DNA of 64,000 nucleotides from Rana temporaria (GCF_905171775.1 NC_053499.1:25883686-25947685), one strand, 5' to 3'; shown: positions 34,357 through 46,234, counted from the first letter of the stretch. Numbers and translations: made by a program. Notes: generated by a model not told the origin, from the letters alone.

Positions 34357-35685
34357 ATCAGAGACTGTGGACATGGTACTAAAGATGATCAGAGACTGTG
34401 GACATGGTACTAAAGATGATCAGAGACTGTGGACATGGAACCAGAGATGGTCAGAGACTGTGGACATGGTACCAGAGATGGTCAGAGACTGTGGGACATG
34501 GAACCAGAGATGGTCAGAGACTGTGGACATGGTACAAGAGATGATCAGAGACTGTGGACATGGTACAAGAGATGATCAGAGACTGTGGGACATGGTACAA
34601 GAGATGATCAGAGACTGTGGACATGGTACAAGAGATGATCAGAGACTGTGGGACATGGAACCAGAGATGGTCAGAGACTGTGGACATGGTACAAGAGATG
34701 ATCAGAGACTGTGAGACATGGAACCAGAGATGGTCAGAGACTGTGGACATGGTACAAGAGATGATCAGAGATCGAGGATACGGAACCGGAGATGGTCAGA
34801 GACTGTGGACATGGAACCAGAGATGGTCAGAGACTGTGGACATGGAACCAGAGATGGTCAGAGACTGTGGCCATGGAACCAGAGATGGTCAGAGACTGTG
34901 GACATGGAACCAGAGATGGTCAGAGATTGTGGACATGGTACCAGAGATGGTCAGAGACTGTGGACATGGAACCGGAGATGGTCAGAGACTGTGGACATGG
35001 AACCAGAGATAGTCAGAGACTGTGGACATGGAACCAGAGATGGCCAGAGACTGTGGACATGGAACCAGAGATGGTCAGAGACTGTGGACATGGAACCAGA
35101 GATAGTCAGAGACTGTGGACATGGAACCAGAGATGGTCAGAGACTGTGGACATGGAACCAGAGATGGTCAGAGACTGTGGACATGGAACCAGAGATGGTC
35201 AGAGACTGTGGACATGGAACCGGAGATGGTCAGAGACTGTGGACATGGTACCTGAGATAGTCAGAGACTGTGGACATGGAACCAGAGATGGTCAGAGACT
35301 GTGAACATGGTACCAGCGATGGTCAGAGACTGTGGACATGGAACCGGAGATAGTCAGAGACTGTGGACATGGAACCAGAGATGGTCAGAGACTGTGAACA
35401 TGGTACCAGCGATGGTCAGAGACTGTGGACATGGAACCAGAGATGGTCAGAGACTGTGGACATGGTACCAGCGATGGTCAGAGACTGTGGACATGGTACC
35501 AGCGATGGTCGGAGACTGTGGACATGGAACCAGAGATAGTCAGAGACTGTGGACATGGAACCAGAGATGGTCAGAGACTGTGGACATGGAACCAGAGATG
35601 GTCAGAGACTGTGGACATGGTACCAGAGATGGTCAGAGACTGTGGACATGGAACCAGCGATGGTCAGAGACTGTGGACATGCTAT
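34357..35685. repeat. 31-bp minisatellite, ~43 copies
   Basis: Units GTCAGAGACTGTGGACATGG + AACCAGAGATG, with GTACAAGAGATGATC variants on the left, GTACCAGCGATG variants on the right, and occasional one-base insertions (TGTGGGACATGG) that rotate the frame. Non-coding. Confidence 0.97.
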
Positions 35686-35786
35686 TGGAGTTTTTGGAAA
35701 TCAGAGACATGTCTCAAGAGACATTCATAGATTGGATACATATTATATATTTTATAAACAGGATTATATGGAAACACAGATTAGTG

Positions 35787-36255
35787 TTAAAGGGTCACTA
35801 AAGGAATTTTTTGTTTTAGCTAAATAGCTTCCTTTACCTTGCTGCAGTCCTGGTTTCATGTCCTCATTGTTCGTTTTTGCTTTCATGTTGCTGTAAATCC
35901 TCTCTGTTCTGGACACTTCCTGGTTGCCTGTTTCCTGATAACCACAGTACTGGGAGATTTCTCACGGTGGTCACTAATGTGATTATTGTGTGTAAAACGA
36001 AACTGGATTGGTGCTGAGGAGTTTTAGACAAAGTATCACTGATCTCTATTGGCTGACTGCCCTCTAGTGGCTCTCTGTACATCAGAGAACCAGCAAACAA
36101 CAGCAAAAACGAAACTACACTGCAGGCACATTATATGATTGTTTTTTTTATCAATTTTTAATAATTTTTAAAAGGAATCAGTTAACTATTATGTCTCTAT
36201 GCCCTGTAAACAGTCATTTCAGCAAAAAAAATTTTTTCCTTTAGTGACCCTTTAA
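35787..36255. mobile_element. TTAA MITE (AAGGGTCACTAAAGGAA)
   Basis: TTAAAGGGTCACTAAAGGAA at the left and TCCTTTAGTGACCCTTTAA at the right form near-perfect 20-bp inverted termini with TTAA ends. The interior (AGCTTCCTTTACCTTGCTGC, CATGTCCTCATTGTTCGTTT) relates it to the elements at 41433, 46697, 48045 and 52032. Confidence 0.88.
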
Positions 36256-36763
36256 CTTACAGGGGCCCCAAAGGCTGCACAAAAAAAGCCAAAATACACT
36301 AAATAGCCATAGGATGGGCACCATGGGTATAGGTAGGATGGGCACCATGGGTATAGGTAGGATGGGCACCATGGGTATAGGTAGCCAATATTTCAGGAAA
36401 GTACAAAATAACAATGAGCGGTTCTCTGCACGGGACAGAAAGGTGCAAGTATACAATGTGTCAGTGTGGAAATTTTGTCCCCCGAGCTCAGGAATGGAAA
36501 TAAATTGTAACATTTCACTGGAAGGAGATTGTTCTATGAAGGAAGACACACTGAGGAGGTTTTCATAGAGTCACAATAGTGTCGCATGTCTTCTTTCATA
36601 GAACAATGGAAGATCTGCAGCATCTCTGTGTACCTGGATAATATAATGTATGGTCATCTTTACATCATTATCTGACTCACTCTTAGCCTAGGAAATAAAA
36701 AACAATAAAAAAACAATATTTTTTACAATAAAAAATTGGTTGTAAATGCTTGATTTTCTTTCT
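36256..36763. other. unassigned sequence with a three-copy 24-bp repeat
   Basis: 36311-36383 contains three copies of GGATGGGCACCATGGGTATA + GGTA. The rest is unique-looking. No gene recognised. Confidence 0.5.
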
Positions 36764-37130
36764 TTAAAGTGGTAGTAAACTCAGGTTCCCCGCAGGCAAT
36801 TCTGGCCCCTCCCCCTTGCCGAGTGCCCCAGGAGAAAGCTGCCTGCTATGGGGGCACTCATGCGTGCTCGCTCCTGAGTCACATGGGACACACAAAGCAT
36901 GGCTCGGTCCTGCCCCGCTCCCTTCTCACTGGCTGTGATTGACAGCAGAGGGAGCCAATGACTTGAGACCTGTATCCCTAACAGTGCAGGATCTGACGGA
37001 TATCTCAATATCCCTAACAGTGTGGGCATAGGCGTGTGCCTGGGCACACCCTAATCACCCTGTGTGGTGCAGATTCCCTGTGTTTAAACACCTGATATTT
37101 CACCAAAGCCCCCTAACAGGGCTCCTATAA
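36764..37130. mobile_element. TTAA MITE, left end only
   Basis: TTTAAAGTGGTAGTAAACTC matches the left terminus of 26484-27452. Interior GCACACCCTAATCACCCTGT (around 37044) recurs at 61268-61287. The right end is missing, apparently displaced by the adjoining 21-bp array. Confidence 0.65.
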
Positions 37131-37179
37131 AAATTGTAAAAAAATAAGATTGTAAAAAATAATAAAAATAAAAACTACT

Positions 37180-37866
37180 GACACCATCCACTGCCCTACT
37201 GACACCAATCCCTGTCCTACTGACACTACCCACTGCCCTACTGACACCAATCCCTGTCCTACTGACACTACCCACTGCCCTACTGACACCAATCCCTGCC
37301 CTACTGACACCAATCCCTGGCCTACTGACACCAATCCCTGCCCTACTGACACTACCCACTGCCCTACTGACACCAATCCCTGTCCTACTGACACCAATCC
37401 CTGGCCTACTGACACCAATCCCTGCCCTACTGACACTACCCACTGCCCTACTGACACCAATCCCTGTCCTACTGACACCAATCCCTGGCCTACTGACACC
37501 TCCCACTGCCCTACTGACACCAATCCCTGTCCTACTGACACCAATCCCTGCCCTACTGACACTACCCACTGCCCTACTGACACCAATCCCTGTCCTACTG
37601 ACACCAATCCCTGTCCTACTGACACTACCCACTGCCCTACTGACACCAATCCCTGTCCTACTGACACTACCCACTGCCCTACTGACACCAATCCCTGTCC
37701 TACTGACACCAATCCCTGGCCTACTGACACCAATCCCTGCCCTACTGACACTACCCACTGCCCTACTGACACCAATCCCTGTCCTACTGACACCAATCCC
37801 TGGCCTACTGACACCTCCCACTGCCCTACTGACACCAATCCCTGTCCTACTGACACCAATCCCTGT
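37180..37866. repeat. 21-bp minisatellite with higher-order structure
   Basis: About 33 units CTACTGACACCAATCCCTGT + C, with variants ending CTGCC, CTGGC and the CTACTGACACTACCCACTGC + C form. The order TGTC, TGGC, TGCC, ACTACCC recurs as a four-unit (84-bp) block. The unit is a multiple of three, so minus-strand frames of 244 and 261 codons are open but meaningless. Confidence 0.95.
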
Positions 37867-37867
37867 C

Positions 37868-38211
37868 ACCGTGAATAGGGATTTACGTCATTTACGTCCA
37901 CGTCGAAACCAATAGGCCCGCGCGGCGTACGTTGCCGCAATGCACACTGGGATATGTAGGCGGACGGCGCATGCGCCATTCCAAAAAAACTTCAATCACG
38001 TCAGGTCAAGCCCCATTAACATAAAACACGCCCCCTCAGCTAAATTTGAATTAGGCGCCATTACGCCCGCCCGATTTACGCTACGCCGCCGTAACTTAGC
38101 AGGCAAGTACTTTGTGAATCATGTACTTGCCTCGCTAACTTACGTCGGCGTAATGTAAACACGATACGCTACGCCACCGCAAAGTTAGGACGCCCTACGT
38201 GAATCTGGCCC
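37868..38211. mobile_element. 'TACGCCG' palindromic element, 5'-truncated
   Basis: From CGTGAATAGGGATTTACGTC through CGCCCGCCCGATTTACGCTA to the terminus ACGTGAATCTGGCCC (38211). It shares these blocks with 38897-39621, 39930-40681, 53333-54731 and 58585-59303. The left half is replaced by the 21-bp array. Confidence 0.8.
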
Positions 38212-38500
38212 ATTGTGTATGTGCCTCTGGTCGCCCATGTGAATGTTGCATGAGAGTATATCTGATAGGTATCCATCACAGCTCTGTGCACATCACCGAT
38301 GAAAGCGAATTCCCTATTAAATAGATGTCACTGGAGCCGGTCTCACCAAAACACAAATAAATGAGTGCAAAATAATCAAAATGCATTAATACCTGTATAA
38401 CAAATATCATCAAGAAGTATTCATGTATAGTTATAGTAATACAATATTTTTCACAACGGGGGTCGTCTTATCCATAGCAACCAAATTTACTTTATATTTC
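38212..38500. other. unassigned sequence
   Basis: No gene or clear repeat recognised. Confidence 0.35.
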
Positions 38501-38896
38501 AGATCAACAAAAGCCGACTTTTCAATAAAATGCAATTTACACAATTGGCTCGTTTATTAAAGCCGAGCGAGAGAATTAAGGTGCAGCAACCTGGCAGATT
38601 ACTATCTGTATATTACATAGAAAAAGAATGGGATTTGCTTTTTATTTAATACAAAGTAAATTCTCATCCCTGTTATATGTAATATATTAAATATATAAAG
38701 GATGGAGTGCTTTTAATATATAAAATATTAAATATAAAATGAATACAATTCTTAATATATTTTATACAGTATTTATATGTCCAGAAGAACAAATTCAGAT
38801 CAACAAAAGGTGACTTTTCGATGAAATGCAAATGACATGTTTAGCTTGTTTAATAAAACTGCGTTTAAAAAGTTTTTAATCTGCAGATTACTATTA
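38501..38896. repeat. ~295-bp tandem unit, copies 1 and 2
   Basis: CAGATCAACAAAAGCCGACT (38501) recurs as CAGATCAACAAAAGGTGACT (about 38796), each followed by an ATGCAATTTACACA-like block, TTTATTAAA, and a CTGCAGATTACTAT end. A third copy is at 42220-42475. Spacing is about 295 bp. Confidence 0.75.
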
Positions 38897-39621
38897 GGTA
38901 GATTCACAAAGAGTTAGGCCGGCTTATCAGTAGATAAGCCGACCTAACTCAGAATCTACGCCGACTTATGTTTAAGCGTATGCTCAAACAGAGATAGGCT
39001 TAAACATATCTTAGATACAACGGCTTGCGCCGTCCTATCTTAGATTGCAATATTTTGGATGGCCGCTAGGTGGTGCTTCCATTGCGGTCGGCGTAGAATA
39101 TGTAAATTAAGAGATACGCCGATTCACGAACGTACGCCCGGCCGCCGCAGTACATTTACGCCGTTTCCGTAAGCCATTATCAGGCCTAAAGTTATTCCAT
39201 CTATTAGATAGAATAGCAATGTTAAAGTATGGCCGCCGTTCCCGCTTCGAGATTCGAAATTTTTACGTTGTTTGCGCAAGTCGTCCACGAATAGCGATTT
39301 ACGTCGTTTACGTCGAAATCAATAGGCCCGTACAGCGTACTTAGCCGCAATGCACACTGGGAAATGTAGGCCCCGGCGCATGCGCAGTTAAAAAAAAAAC
39401 ATAAAAAACGTAAGGTCAAGCACAATTAGCATAAAACACGCCCCCTAACACACATTTAAATTCGGCGCCCTTACGCCCGCCCGCTTTAGGCTACGCCGCC
39501 GTAACATAGCAGGCAAGTACATTGAGAATCATGTACTTGCCTAGCTAACTTACGGCGGCGTAGCCTAAACACGCTAAGCTACGCCGACCCGCAAGTTTAG
39601 GCTATTGTGTGTGAATCTACC
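38897..39621. mobile_element. 'TACGCCG' palindromic element (725 bp)
   Basis: Termini GGTAGATTCACAAAG and GTGTGTGAATCTACC with TA on both sides. The subterminal region has GGCCGGCTTATCAG and its inverse, and the core carries the conserved TTCCCGCTTCGAGATTCGAA / TTTACGTCGTTTACGTCG blocks. CpG-rich and non-coding. Confidence 0.85.
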
Positions 39622-39692
39622 TATATATATATTGTGACAGAGAGAGGCTCTGACACTATAGGTTTATAGGAGAAGGTGACCCAGGAGTCTCA

Positions 39693-41436
39693 TTAACCAC
39701 TTCCATACCGGGCATTTTCACCCCCTTCCTGCCCAGACCAATGTTTAGTTTTCAGCGCTGTCGCACTTTGAATGACAATTGCGCGGTCGCGCGACATGGC
39801 TCCCAAACAAAATTGACATCCTTTTTTTCCCACAAATAGAGCTTTATTTTGGTGGTATTTGATCACCTCTGCGGTTTTTATTTTTTGCGCTATAAACAAA
39901 AGAAAAGCGACAATTTTGAAAAAAACACATGGGCCCAGATTCTCAAAGGAGATACGATGGCGTATCTCCAGATACGCCGTCGTATCTCTGAGTCTGAGCC
40001 GTCGTATCTATGCGCCTAATTCATAGAATCAGTTACGCATAGATTTGTATTAGATCCGACCGGCGTAAGTCTCTTACGTCGTCGGATCTTAACTGCATAT
40101 TTACGCTGGCCGCTAGGGGCGTGTACGCCGATTTACACCTAGAAATATGTAAATCAGCAAGATACGCAAATTCAACGTACACCCGGCCGACGCAGTACAG
40201 ATACGCCGTTTACGTTAGGCTTTTCCCGGCGTAAACTTACCCCTGCTATATGAGGCGTACATGCGGTGTACCAATGTTAAGTATGGACGTTGTTCCCGCA
40301 TCGAATTTTGAATATTTTACGTCATTTGCGTGAGTCGTCCGTGAATGGGGCTGGACGTAATTTACGTTCATGTCGATACCAATACGTCCTTGTGGCGTAT
40401 TTGGAGCAATGCACAATGGGATATGTACACGGACGGCGCATGCGCCGTTCGTTAAAAACGTCAATCACGTCGGGTCACATAACATTTACATAAAACACGC
40501 CCCCCTGTTCCACATTTGAATTAGGCGGGTTTACGCCGGCCTATTTACGCTACGCCGCCGCAACTTACGGAGCAAGTGCTTTGAGAATATAGTACTTGCC
40601 CGTCTTAGTTGCGGAGGCGTAGCGTAAATAGGATACGCTACGCCGGAACAAAGATACGCTCTTCTACGAGAATCTGGCCCAATATCTTTTACTTTTTGAT
40701 TTAATAAATATCATAATTTTTTTTTAAAAAAAATATTTTTTTCCCTCAGTTTAGACCGATGCGTATTCTTCTACATATTTTTGGTAAAAAAATCACAATA
40801 AGCGTAATTGATCGGTTTGCGCAAAAGTTCTAGCGTCTACAAAATAGGGAATAGAATTATGACATTTTTATTTTTTTTACTAGTAATGGCGACGATCTGC
40901 GATTTTTATTGTGACCGTGACATTGCGGTGGACATATCGGACACTTTTGACACATTTTTGGGACCAATTACATTTACACAGCGATTAGTGCTATAAAACT
41001 GCACTGATTACTGTGTAAATGTGACTGGCAGGGAAGGGGCTAACACTAGGGGGCGCTGAAGGGGTTAAAATGTTCCCTAAAGTGTGTTCTAACTGTAGGG
41101 GGGAGGGGACTCACAAGGGGAGGAGATCGATGTGTGTTCCTCTGTACTGGGAACACACATCTGTCTCCTCAACGCTGACAGGACATGGATCTGTGTTTAC
41201 ACACACAGATCCATGGTCCTGCTGTGATTGCGGGCAATCGCGGGTGCCCGGCGGTCATCGCGGCCGCCGGGCACGCGCACCGGTTCCCGAGCAATGCGGC
41301 GGGGGCGCGCGCTGCCGATGGCGCTTGCACGCCCCCTAGCGACCGGGAATGCAAGGACGTCATATGACGTCCACTCTGAAGGAGGAAAGGTTCCCGCCGA
41401 TGTCGTTTTACAATGACTCGGTAGGGAAGTGGTTAA
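39693..41436. mobile_element. TTAA-flanked transposon, copy 4, interrupted
   Basis: TTAACCACTTCCATACCGGG at the left, GGGAAGTGGTTAA at the right. The internal order is as at 2688-3663. It is split at the AAAAACACAATAT block by a 752-bp palindromic element. Without that insertion it would be about 990 bp. Confidence 0.88.
39930..40681. mobile_element. 'TACGCCG' palindromic element nested in copy 4
   Basis: TGGGCCCAGATTCTCAAAGG at the left; TCTACGAGAATCTGGCCCA at the right. Inverted subterminal GATACGATGGCGTATCTCC. The host sequence on either side rejoins into the uninterrupted family sequence with little or no target duplication visible. Confidence 0.88.
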
Positions 41437-41935
41437 AGAGGTTGTAAAGGTAACAAAAATGTTTCCCTAAATAGCTTCCTTTACCTTAGTGCAGTCCTCC
41501 TTCACTTACCTCATCCTTCCATTTTGCTTTTAAATGTTCTTATTTCTTCTGAGAAATCCTCACTTCTTGTTCTTCTGTCTGTAACTCCACACAGGAATGC
41601 AAGGCTTTCTCCCTGGTGTGGAGTGTCGTGCTCGCCCCCTCCCTGGGACTACAGGAGTGTCAGGACGCCCACTAACACACAGCTCTTTTCTCTATCTGCA
41701 ACGTAGAGAGCGTCCTGACTCTCCTGTAGTCCAAGGGCGGGGGCGAGCACGACACTCCACACCAGGGAGAAAGCCTTGCATTACTGTGTGGAGTTACAGA
41801 CAGAAGAACAGGAAGTGAGGTTTTCTCAGAAGAAATAAGGACATTTAAAAGCAAAATGGAAGGATGAGGTAAGTGAAGGAGGACTGCACCAAGGTAAAGG
41901 AAGCTATTTAGGGAAAAAAAATGTTTACCGTCGTT
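41433..41935. mobile_element. TTAA MITE (AAGAGGTTGTAAAGG), palindromic
   Basis: Begins at the same TTAA that closes copy 4. The arms pair: TTTCCCTAAATAGCTTCCTT / AAGGAAGCTATTTAGGGAAA, and ACTCCACACAGGAATGCAAG / its inverse, around a centre near 41690. The right terminus is cut off by the next MITE. Confidence 0.8.
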
Positions 41936-42174
41936 GTGTTTAACGTCAGCGCGTTCTGACACGATCGGTTATTTAACCTATGGTGTGTAGGCACGACGGA
42001 CCATCAGTCAGCTTCATCGGTAACCTATGACAACGGTCCTTCAGACCGTTGTCCTCTGGCTATCCTATTGTGTGTACGAGGCCTTAGAGGTGCCTCTCTT
42101 CTCTTTTATACAAGTGCTTTGGATTACAAGCATGTTTCTGGAACAAATTATGCTTGCAAACCAAGGTTTTACTG
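41936..42174. mobile_element. two TA-MITE right ends
   Basis: 41936-42085 ends GTGTGTACGAGGCCT then TA, as at 25538-25975. 42100-42174 ends ACCAAGGTTTTACTG then TA, as in the AATCCAAGG family at 55823 and 61535. Both lack left ends. Confidence 0.65.
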
Positions 42175-42219
42175 TATATATATATTATTTTTTATATAAA
42201 AATTATTATTTTTTATATA

Positions 42220-42475
42220 ATATATTAAATATAAAACAAATAGAATTTGTTTAATAAAATGTAAACTCCCATCCCTAATATATATAATATTTATGAATCT
42301 ATGAAAGATATAAATAATTGAATTCTTTATACATTGTATACAGCATATACCTGTATATCAAGATCAACAAATTCAGATAAAAAAAAGGCAACTTTTCGAT
42401 ATAACGCAATTTACACATTTAGCTCATAAAGCTGCACAAATGTATTAGTCTGCAGCATCCTGGTAGATTACTATA
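42220..42475. repeat. ~295-bp tandem unit, copy 3
   Basis: AGATCAACAAATTCAGATAA, GGCAACTTTTCGATATAACG, CAATTTACACATTTAGCTC and TGGTAGATTACTATA repeat the order seen at 38501-38896. It is separated from them by about 3.3 kb of transposons. Confidence 0.7.
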
Positions 42476-42535
42476 TACACAGGCATACCCCGCTTTACAT
42501 CATACCCCCACTTTACGTACACTCACGAGTATGGA

Positions 42536-42775
42536 CACATTGGCGTCTATGGAAAATCTTGGTCAGCTTGACATGGCACTGCTTCCGTTTTTTAACATTG
42601 GCGTCTATGGAAAATCTTGGTCAGCTTGACATGGCACTGCTTCCGTTTTTTAACATTGGCGTCTATGGAAAATCTTGGTCAGCTTGACATGGCACTGCTC
42701 CCGTTTTTTAACATTGGCGTCTATGGGTAATCATTATCAGCTTGACATGGCACTGCTCCCAGTTTATCTGAATTT
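42536..42775. repeat. 60-bp tandem repeat
   Basis: Three full copies and a diverged fourth of ATTGGCGTCTATGGAAAATC + TTGGTCAGCTTGACATGGCA + CTGCTTCCGTTTTTTAAC. Confidence 0.92.
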
Positions 42776-42937
42776 GGGGTCAGCCAGCTTGCCTAGGTAA
42801 TCAGTTATTCCTGTAAATGACTATTGTAATGCAGTACATGCATTGGCAAGTGAAAAAAGGTATTGCTTCATTTTAGGTACATTTTCGTTTTACATACATG
42901 CTCTGGTCCCATTGTGTACTTAAAAGTGAGGTATGCC

Positions 42938-42991
42938 TGTATATGTATATATCTATATATACATATATATATATATATATATACACACACA
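42938..42991. repeat. AT/AC microsatellite
   Basis: TATATATA with short ATCTATATATAC interruptions, running into CACACACA immediately left of the next palindromic element. Confidence 0.9.
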
Positions 42992-43721
42992 GGGGCAGAT
43001 CCACAAAGATCTGCACCGGCGCAGCGTATCTCAGATACGCTACGCCGCCGTAACTTATTTTTTTGGTTTGAATCCTGAAAGAATTTGCGCCGTAAGTTAC
43101 GGCGGCGTAGTGTATCTCTTGCGGCGTAACGGCGCCTGATTCAAATCGGCGAGTAGGGGGCGTGTTTCATTTAAATGAAGCGCATCCCCGCGCCGAACGA
43201 ACTTCGCATGCGCTGTCCCTAAATTTCCCGCCGCGCATTGCGCTAAATGTCGTCGCAAGGACGTCATTGTTTTGACGTGGACGTAAATTACGTCCAGCCC
43301 GGATTCACGGACGACTTACGCAAACGAAATATTTTTTTTTAAATTATACGCGGGAACGACGGCCATACTTAACATTGAGTACGCCACGAAACAGCAGCTT
43401 TAACTATACGCCGGAAAAAGACGACGTAAAAGAATGCGACGGGCGCTCGTACGTTCGTGGATCGTCGGAAATAGCTAATTTGCATACTCGACGCGGATTA
43501 CGACGGGAACGCCACCCAGCGGACGCCGAAGAATTGCATCTTAGATCCGAAGGCGTACGAAGACGTACGCCTGTCGGATCGAACCCAGATGCCGTCGTAT
43601 CTTGTTTTGAGGATTCAAAACAAAGATGCGACGCGGGAAATTTGAAAGTACGCCGGCGTATCAGTAGATACGCCGGCGTATCAGTAGATACGCCGGCGTA
43701 CTCGCTTTGTGGATGTGCCCC
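42992..43721. mobile_element. 'TACGCCG' element, GGGGCAGATCCACAAAG subtype
   Basis: GGGGCAGATCCACAAAG at the left; CTTTGTGGATGTGCCCC at the right. GCGCAGCGTATCTCAGATAC and triplicated GTATCAGTAGATACGCCGGC lie subterminally. It has the same core as the other family members but inverted. It is sandwiched between AT microsatellites, a favoured landing site. Confidence 0.85.
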
Positions 43722-43729
43722 ATACACAG

Positions 43730-43766
43730 TATAATATATATATATATGTAAATATATATAAATATC

Positions 43767-43798
<32 letters not shown>

Positions 43799-43839
43799 GA
43801 TATATATAGACATATATACACAGTATAATATATATGTAA

Positions 43840-43872
<33 letters not shown>

Positions 43873-43899
43873 GATATATATAGACATATATACACACAG

Positions 43900-43938
<39 letters not shown>

Positions 43939-43945
43939 TATATAT
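43730..43945. repeat. AT/AC microsatellite, three blocks
   Basis: Three repeats of a composite TATATATAGACATATATACA + CACAGTATAATATATATG block separated by pure AT runs. Confidence 0.93.
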
Positions 43946-45550
43946 ACCTGTATATTTGTGTGTGTGGTGTGAGAGGAATCCTAATTGGTGTCCCTCTATC
44001 ACATCTATTGTATTGTGTACATAGCGGAAGCGAAGTATGAGCGCGCTGTTGCGCTCCATTTGTACCCTCGATGGGATTTGTACATTTTTATGTTTGTATC
44101 TCTCCTCCTGTCATCCATCCAGGTCTGTCCCCTTCTCTCTAGGTCTGGGCAAACCTCCCTTAAATTTTGATTCATGATTAAACAGGATGTCTGTGTTTGG
44201 AAGGGGGGGCTCATTCCACCCACCCCCATACAACGTATTAGTCCCCACATAGGGAGGAGGAGATGTAAGAATACCATCTGTCCCCATAGCGGAGCCCAGG
44301 ATGTTGGGGGGAGGGGGGGGGGGGAGTTGTGTGTAGCAGGTTCTGTGACACTGTGACAGCGCTGGCAGCGTATTCAGCTGCTGGAGTGTATACTGTCAAT
44401 CAGCCACAACTCTGGAGACGCTGGCAGGGTGTTGTGTCTATGTATTGTCACACTGTCACCAAGCCTGGAGCTGTGCGAAGGTTCCCTCTCATTAACCCTT
44501 TAAGTAGGCGGACGAGCGTTGTGCGGAGAGCCCCTCGGTGTGCGCCCCCCCCCCCCGGGCCGTGCCAAGCATCGCGGGCTGCTGGGGGTTCTGGATGACG
44601 TCACCTTGCTGGCACACATGACAGGGAGAGGCTGGGAGATTGACAGGCGGTGTGTATGAAATCATACGCTGGGATCCAGGTCATCCACACATCGACTTTT
44701 TTCATTATTTTATTTTTTATTATTATTCTTTTCATGTCTTCCTTTATTATTTTTTTTTTCTTTTCCGTAACAGAAATTGAGAGGGTGGCTTGTTAAACGC
44801 TTCGCTTTGGTCGCTGTGGAAACGGAGCTCGCGATATAGAAATAGAAAAAGTGACGGCGAGATGAAGGGAAACGGCAGGCAGGCTGGATGGAGGAATTTG
44901 GGACAGAGCTGTCCTTTTGTGTTTCGAAATGCGCCAGCTACAAAAAAAAAAAAAAATCTATTCGCGGCTAGAGGGAAGATAATTTCTGACACGGTTTGCA
45001 TATCAAATTTTGTCAGTAGCACAATGTACACGGCGAGGAGCGGAATGCCTGACGGAGTGTCCAAATTGATTCCACAGTCTTCCATATTGTAAGGCGCGTG
45101 ACAGATTAGGCGCCGCGGTCACAAAAGCACCGAGACAAATCGCAACAAATAGGTGTGTTAGGTTTGCCATTGGTTATGTGGAAAGGGTTGCTGGTACCTG
45201 AGGGGGCCGGTGGCATGTAGGTGGTTTAACTATGTGGGTGTCTATAGCTGGAGAATATTTATCAAAGGCGGGAAATGCTGTCCGATTTATTCTGCTCCAC
45301 TTTGCGCATGAAAGTCTTCCTATTTATTAAGGAATGACAAGTCCTGTAGTTCTGGAAATTATAATTCATAGCATTGCAGATTACCGGTTTTTAATCTGGC
45401 CATAGATGGGTCTATTTTTTTCCAATCGGCCAGCAGGCTGCACAAGGTAAAAATATAAACAAATGGATTGCCCTATTCACACAAGTGAGGAAGATGGAGG
45501 AACCCCCCTCCCCCCACTGGGCAGGGCTGCTGATAAGGCAGTACAGACAG
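43946..45550. other. mostly unique sequence; possible conserved non-coding block
   Basis: No exon recognised. G- and C-runs occur at 44311-44324 and 44548-44558. 44980-45170 is high-complexity, balanced sequence (CACGGTTTGCATATCAAATT, GGCGAGGAGCGGAATGCCTG) without repeat matches elsewhere in the window, a plausible conserved element upstream of the TMEM178B-like gene. Confidence 0.4.
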
Positions 45551-46106
45551 CAGGGCCGGCCTTTGGGGTGTGCGAGCTGTGCGGCCGCACAGGGCGCCAT
45601 GGGCAACAGGGGCGCCGTGCGGCCATCACAGCTCGCAGAATGTGAGTCGCAGTCAGTTACATGCAAATTGCCGCCAGTGTTGCCAACCATCCGTGAATCA
45701 GGGTGTCCATAAAAAGATGGCCGCGAGCCGACCATGCAACTGCGCATGCACCATTCCAAAGCCGGCCGGGCTCGGGAAAGCTCATATGCGCTCGGCCGGG
45801 CGGTGCATGCGCATGCTCAGTATGCTGTGTCCTCCTCCTGTGCCCCTTTCACCTCTCCACAGGTCAGAGCTGCCCTGATGGTGGACAGAGGAGGAGGCCA
45901 CTGTAAGGGGACACCATCGTATTCGCAGCCTCTGTCTGGATGTTGGGGCATTTTGGTGGGCGTGATTTTTTTTTGGGGGGGGGGGGCAGCATTTCATTCT
46001 TGGTACCAGGCAGCACAATGTCTTGGGGGCGAGGGGTGAAGATGGGGGGGGGGGGCGCCACAGGATTAGCTTGCACAGGGCGCCTGAACACCTAAGGCCG
46101 GCCCTG
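45551..46106. mobile_element. hAT element, 8-bp TSD ACAGACAG
   Basis: CAGGGCCGGCCTTTGGGGTG at the left; CACCTAAGGCCGGCCCTG at the right. Exact ACAGACAG flanks at 45543-45550 and 46107-46114. Contains G-runs at 45976-45987 and 46044-46054. Non-coding. Confidence 0.92.
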
Positions 46107-46234
46107 ACAGACAGCCCTCCTGTACTGGGCCCCATCGGTTCAAAAGAGGGGCCCCTTCCATCTGCTGTCCAGGCCCACCTGTGTGCCCCTTTCCTCTGCA
46201 GCGCTGCCAGTTTCCCTCCCCTCTCACCAGCAGC

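Noticed and set aside
37084..37869. 261-codon minus-strand frame of GIGVSR/VSRTGIGVSR repeats
   Set aside because: It arises from the 21-bp array, whose unit is divisible by three; a second 244-codon frame is open in parallel. No codon-position bias, no splice context, and the tail runs into a transposon.
44747..45092. Overlapping 100-112-codon frames on both strands near 45 kb
   Set aside because: No recognisable domain, both strands open equally, and poly-Lys/poly-Phe stretches from A/T runs.
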